Source: Margaritifera margaritifera
Lineage: Eukaryota; Mollusca; Bivalvia; Unionida; Margaritiferidae
Direction: 5' to 3'
Assembly: GCA_029931535.1 (NCBI GenBank)
Contig: JAQPZY010001436.1
Coordinates: 2,011,001 to 2,075,000 of the forward strand
Length of the DNA: 64,000 nucleotides
In this document: in pieces, positions 59,151 through 64,000 of the stretch
How positions within the stretch are numbered: position 1 is the stretch's first letter
How the letters are laid out: every line of letters starts with the position of its first letter
Program-made: the position numbers and the translations under genes
The notes under the pieces: model-generated
Database searches by the model: none
Seen by the model: the letters and a program-made list of their open reading frames with translations, nothing else
Told to the model about the DNA's origin: nothing

Positions 59151-59879
59151 AGATATACCTGGGAACTAGGTCCCTACCTCAGCATTCTCTTGATGTTGAT
59201 GGCACTCTCTGCAGAACTCTTCACCTCGGTAGGAATGCTGCCTTGGAGACCTCAAAGGTTTTAATTGAACACAACAGAAGTCTCTTGCAGGCTGCCCTGT
59301 TGAGGTGGAGACATTATTCAGAGGGCTCATCCTTACAGTGGCCTCACAAGACTTGAGGGATCAACAACACCAAATCCTAGCTGCAGTACTGGCCCTGGCT
59401 AAACCAGCAACTAAACACCTCCCAAATGTTTAAAGTTGGGGAACCAACAGAACTCTCAGACCCAGTTTAAAACTCCTTTCTGCCCATCTTTCTCATGATG
59501 AGGTGGCCAGATGGGCCAGGGGAGTCTACAGACTGCTCCCACTTCCTTAAGGAGGGAAGCAATAATCCTAGAGAGTTGCACCCTCTCCTGCCAAGACCAC
59601 CTCTTTTCATCATTCCAGTAGGTACCACATTGAACCTTTTTTCAGAGGTTTGTTCTGATCTCACGGATGAGCATGGGTCCTTCCCACGGTAAAAGAGGAT
59701 TATTGACTTCACTTCCAGGACCCTCCAGCTCTTTCAAGGACACCCATTGGGTTCTGCCAGTCCCAGCTGGTATTTCTATGGAAAGAGGTAGAGAGGGAGA
59801 CAAACATCCAGAGTTCAGTATTTCATTTCCAGATATTCCTAGTTTTAAAAAAAAAAAGAGGAAAGTTTTGACTCCTTAT

Positions 59880-61250
59880 TGATCTTTCCCCATGACATCT
59901 GCCTCAATCAGGAATGTCACAGGCCAAATGACTGTGCACTTTCCATAGATCTGCAGGATGCCAATCTTCACATCCCCATCTTCCCAGCCCACAAGAAATT
60001 CCTGTGGTTTTGTCTGGGATAGGAGATCTTGCAATTTTGGGCTCTTCCTTTCGGTCTCACTTTCGCTTCCAGAGCCTTCACCAGGGTGATGGGTGTAATA
60101 ACTCCTCATTTAAGTTCCTTAGGAATTCCCATACTCCAGTACTTCAATGACTGGTTGATGCATGTCTTCAGATCTGCCTTGATGAAGGATCTTATTCTCT
60201 TTTGGGGGACAGTGACTTGTCTAGACCTAATCCCCAATCAGGAGAAGTTGGATCTGATCCCATCTCAGAATTTCTTTTACATGGGGATGAATGTTTTCAC
60301 CCGTCAAGGAACAATCCATGTTCCTCCCATACTTGCTCTCATAGCCAGACTGGATGAGAATACTTCATTGTCTGCTCATCTCAGCCTGTCTCTCCTGTGA
60401 TCTGCATACAGCAGTGGACTTAGTTCCCCCAGGAAAGGCTTCATATGTTGCCTCTCCAGTTACTGTTTCTGGCAAACAGGAGATATCACAAGGACCACCT
60501 GTACACTCAAATCCCCTTAGGATCCAGATTTTACCACCATCTGAGTTGGTGGAAAAATCCAGATAGGTTTCTGACAAAGTTAGATTCAGATTCAGGCTGA
60601 GGAGCTCACCTTGAGTCTGAGGGAGTAGTCCTGCAGGACCTTTGGTGTCAGGAAGAATCTTACCTTCACATAAACAATCTATAAATGTTTTGTAGCACTG
60701 CGAGGGTTTGTCAACAGCATAAGACATTACTGTGTCATGGCTTTTTTATTGACAATACATCGGTTGTAGTGTACCTCAGATATGAAGGGGGCACTCATGC
60801 CCCTTCTCTGCTTGGAAGTCTAAAAACCTCCTCTATTGGATAGCTTCTTCAAAGATCATTCTCAGAGTCCACCACATTCCGGGCAAGAGAAATATTCTGG
60901 CAGACAGCTTGTCCAGACAGTGGCAAGCAGTCCTCACAGAACGGTCTCTGTACTAGTTTGTAGTAGAGACACTTTTTCATCAGTAGAGAAAGCCAATGGC
61001 AGACTTGTTTGTAACCAGGCTGAACAACAAGGTCCCTCTTTATGTCTCTCCAGTGCCAGAACAGAGGGCATGGGCAGTGGACATCTCAGTCTGAGGTGAG
61101 GTCAACTGTATGCCTATGCCTTCCCATCTCTCCAGTTCTTAACCGAGTCAGGACTTCTAAATCATGTTTCATCCTGATAGCTCCCCTGTGGCCCATGGCA
61201 ATTGTGGTTAAGTGATCTCAACCAATTGGTCAACAATCCCAGGAATTTTC
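59880..61250 (+). pseudogene. DIRS-like reverse transcriptase/RNase H, broken
   Basis: Reverse transcriptase traces: SIDLQDANLHIPI (first catalytic Asp at 59948-59950), FWALPFGLTFASRAFTRVMG (about 60030-60085) and QYFNDWLM. In the last, the YxDD-type box reads F-N-D, so one catalytic Asp has become Asn (60146-60148). RNase H traces: YLHINNL (about 60661), IDNTSVVVYLRYEGGTHAPS (60748-60808). Linker: a KRNILADSLSRQ segment (60890-60920) and NNKVPLYVSPVPEQRAWAVD (61025-61085). Stops and frame changes separate the pieces. It cannot make an active enzyme. Confidence 0.82.
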
Positions 61251-61289
61251 CGCTAAGAAGGAATCTGCTGTCACAGCACAGGGGGTCCC

Positions 61290-62330
61290 TCTTGCAGAGC
61301 ACTCATCAAATTCTCCACCGTCATGCCTGACTCATATCAAATGATCTATCCACCATGACCAGTTTTCATGCAAGATTGCCAAATATCACTCAGTGTAAAT
61401 GGCAGTTATCTTCCAAGGTATGGCATGCCAAGTGTTTTTTTTTCTCTAGGTGCATTATGAAAAATGCATTGATTCTATCTGCTCCCGTTTAACTGCAGTT
61501 CCAGATTTTCATATTTTTGTCATCAATGAAAAAGATTGCTCAGTATCTACCGAAAAGGGCTATAGAACAGCCCTCTCCAATACTCGCAAGTTCTCTGTGG
61601 GCTCTGCTATTGGGTTGGACCCTCATCTTTCAGTACTGATCAGGTACTTGGAGCTCTAGAGACCAGTCTCTCACTTAAGTGCTGTGGTGGAACTTTGTGT
61701 TCTATGGTCATTACATAAAGCTCTGTATGAACCTTTGAGTGAAGCTTTGAGAACCTTACCCATGAAACAGTCTTTCTTCTTTTCCTAGGACTGGCGAGAA
61801 GGAGTGAAATTCAATTGTTTTCAGTAGAAAAGGGATGTTTACAGTTCATTGTAACTTTGATTCAGTCTCTTTTCTTTGCCAACCTGGATTTCTGGCCAAG
61901 AATCAGCTACCTTTGGTAGCTCCTGTTCCTATTGAAACTTCCCAGTCTTAGTTGTATTTGTGTTGGGGATGATTATGATAGACTCCATTAGCACAGTTAG
62001 AGCTTTATGTTTCTATCTATTTGAATCAAAAGCGAAAAGAAAGGGTTGTAACCATCTTTTTTCTTTCTCTGAAAGGTACTTCTGATATTTCGGCAGCTAC
62101 CATCTCAAGGTGAATTGCGCAGACTATTAAAATAGGATTAATCTTTCACAGAGAGAGAGATCCCTTTCTTGAAAATCAATGCCCATAAGGTCAGGAGTAT
62201 TGCGACATCTTAGGCCTTTGTGAATTATGTGTCTTTGGCTGATGTAATAAAGCGACCTTGTGGCAATCTCACTCCACTTTTTTTTTATCATCTTACCTTA
62301 AGTCATTGTCACACCAGTATGAGAGCATTT
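61290..62330 (+). pseudogene. DIRS-like tyrosine recombinase, broken
   Basis: An N-terminal core-binding part is visible at 61450-61659 (STEKGYRTALSNTRKF, then LDPHLSVLIRYLEL). The catalytic domain follows in other frames: SEALRTLPMKQSFFF, then LARRSEIQLFS with the first catalytic Arg (61797-61802), DISAATISR (about 62080-62105) and HKVRSIATS with the His-x-x-Arg pair (62184-62195). A possible nucleophile Tyr lies in FFYHLTL (about 62280-62300). In-frame stops (for example within ISR*IAQ and ATS*AF) and frameshifts inactivate it. Confidence 0.8.
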
Positions 62331-62350
62331 TTGCTTTGGGCCTGATTGTA

Positions 62351-62989
62351 TGAGCCCAACACATTTTCAAGCCATCCACCAGTGTGTAGTAGAGCATCCT
62401 ACTGACAGAAATGGCATGTTCACTTTGACGACTTATCTTTGGCTATCACCCTCCCACCAGGCTGGCAAATTCAGCAACACAGTAATATCAACTAATGCAT
62501 TACTGCTATTAAACTGTTGTTTGGGGGGTGGGGGACTATTTTAATTATATAATACTTAACTGCAATTATTGCCCAGTTTCCTCCTCCCTCCCTGCTCTGA
62601 TGTCCTTTCAGTCTCAGTTCAAGTGAAAGAAGTACAGTATTCGATTGTTGGATGTGGACTTAGGTCTCAGACTGGGATCATGTTGTTTTTTATTCTAGAC
62701 CTCCAATTATTAAATGTAGGAGGGAATACTCTCCTTGGACTGGGGAATTGCACTTGGAAAAGATATAGCAACACAGTAATAGCAGGAAAATATTACACAA
62801 TTAAAATTAGTTTAGCCCCCCCCCCATTTTTTTTTTTTCAACTTCTCTAGAATGGCTGAGCCAGTTTCGATCAAATTGGGTTATCATGTTGCTTAGGACA
62901 TGTTATGTTAAAATTATGTTCAAGATGGCTCACCATGCAGTTGTGTGGCTTCCATAGCAACCATGTGAAAAGTTTATATTTTACCTCTC
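62351..62989. other. DIRS flank or intron, nothing firmly recognised
   Basis: The phrase 'agcaacacagtaata' occurs at about 62474 and 62767, perhaps part of the DIRS right-hand terminal structure. From about 62840 the sequence resembles the leader of satellite family C. Confidence 0.4.
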
Positions 62990-64000
62990 TGGGACTGCTG
63001 AACCGATTCTGAGCTGATTGGATGGCTTTTTGTCTGTCATCCATCATCCAATGCCAATCTGTCCATTAGCAAAAGTTTGTTATCGCTACCTCTCCTAAAC
63101 TACTTGGAGGATTTCAATGAAACTTTACACACACATTTATTCCATTGTCTAGTTGGTCTTAAATGAAAATTTTGCTGCTCAGACATCCAGTATAGCCAAC
63201 CAAGGAGCCATTTTGTAAATCTTGTTATCATTACCCTTCCTGAATGGAGGGCCATATCAACATTTAGTTTTCATTAAAAGACTTCTTATGATGTCTGCTT
63301 GGTCCTAATTGAAAATGATGCTGATATGACATCCAATATGGCCACCATGGCAGCCATCTTGAAAATCTTATTGCTACATTATCCTGAATGGAATGTTGTA
63401 CTGAATCTGGGTTTTCACCTGAAGACTTTTTTATGGTGTCTAGTTTGTCCTAAATGAAAATGGTTCCACTTGGACATCTAATATGGCTGCCACAGTGGCC
63501 ATGTTGAAAATCTTTTTATTGCTGCTCCTCCTGAATGGACAGTCATATCAGCATGGAGTTTTAAGTAAAAGACTTTTTATGATGTCTGCATGGTTTTAAA
63601 TGAAAATGATGCCGATGTCATGGTCAATATGGCCACCATGGCAGCCATCTTGAAAATCTTATTATCTCTACTCCTACAGAATGGAAAGTCATATTTGGCA
63701 TGGTGTCTTCACCAGAAGACTTCTTATGATGTCTAGTTGGTCCCAATTAAAAATGCTGCTGCCTGGACATCCAATATGACTACCTCAGCGGCCATCCTGA
63801 AAATATTCATACCGCTACTCTGCCTGAATGTATGGTCATATCGGCTTGGAGTTTTCACTAAAAGACTTCTTATGGTGTCTAATTGGTCGTAAAAAAATGG
63901 TGCTGATCTGGCATCCAATGTGGCCACCACAACAGCCATCTTGAAAAATCTTGTTATTACTTCTTTTGAATGGAAAGTCCTACTAGCATTGGGTTGTCAC
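62990..64000 (+). repeat. satellite family C array, runs off the window
   Basis: At least six monomers with a period of 144-147 bp, judged by 'gtctagttggtcctaaatga' or its variants near 63146, 63293, 63437, 63581, 63728 and 63874. Each includes 'atccaatatggccaccatgg' and 'cagccatcttgaaaatctt'. The open minus frame at 63733-63939 is a repeat artefact. Confidence 0.92.

Larger units (their letters stand above)
59150..62350 (+). mobile_element. DIRS-like tyrosine-recombinase retrotransposon, degenerate
   Basis: Domains appear in the order reverse transcriptase, RNase H, linker, tyrosine recombinase, which is characteristic of DIRS1-type elements rather than of LTR or LINE elements. GC content is visibly higher than in the surrounding intron. 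No terminal repeats were identified, so the ends are approximate; 59150-59870 is assigned only by position and composition. It lies in the intron after exon G, in the gene's orientation. Confidence 0.8.

Noticed and set aside
61451..61659. Candidate GLG1 exon after a 'tttttttctctag' acceptor
   Set aside because: The peptide (STEKGYRTA..., LSVLIRYLEL) is the tyrosine-recombinase region of the DIRS element, without GLG1 cysteine spacing.

Overview
The window is animal genomic DNA: AT-rich, almost all intron and repeat, with a single recognisable host gene. That gene is GLG1 (Golgi glycoprotein 1, also called MG160, cysteine-rich FGF receptor or ESL-1). It lies on the + strand as seven internal exons between 16.07 and 53.09 kb. 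Each exon has GT-AG splice sites and the exon phases join without a break (712 nt; 237 full codons after one nucleotide that completes a codon from the previous exon). They encode a stretch of the cysteine-rich repeats in the last third of the protein. No first or last exon is present, so the whole window is one gene's interior. The repeat content (hAT, pogo/Tigger, mariner and DIRS-like elements, tRNA-derived SINEs, many tandem arrays of about 145-165 bp) suggests an invertebrate. A mollusc, probably a bivalve, is my best guess; this is inference, since there is no direct species marker.

Layout. 1-16.0 kb (upstream intron): a 5.8-kb tandem duplication (2659-8473 and 8474 to about 15740) whose units carry satellite repeats and a degenerate DIRS-type pol fragment. 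The second unit is interrupted by a 1551-bp TA-flanked DNA element, and the first unit preserves the empty site. A decayed, collinear third copy sits at 1-760. 16-25 kb: exons A, B and C, a 3.6-kb DNA element, satellites, minisatellites and a 112-bp hAT MITE. 25-42 kb: the largest intron (17.1 kb), which holds a fold-back element, a 66-bp minisatellite, a mariner relic, a nearly intact hAT element (31037-33277), and a nest of three elements (outer hAT 36884-41854 containing a pogo-like element and a second hAT with a perfect 8-bp target-site duplication). 42-53 kb: exons D to G, with satellites and SINEs between them. 53-64 kb: a second copy of the 3.2-3.6-kb element, a quiet stretch, a broken DIRS-like retrotransposon (about 59.2-62.35 kb) and a 146-bp-period satellite running off the end.

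The parts do not form an operon or pathway; this is a long animal gene whose introns have accumulated mobile DNA. The most interesting structures are the nested hAT elements with a matched-phase two-exon mini-transposase, two copies of an unclassified DNA element sharing an open frame, and several satellite families with a near-nucleosomal period, of which three share nuclear-receptor-like AGGTCA half-sites.
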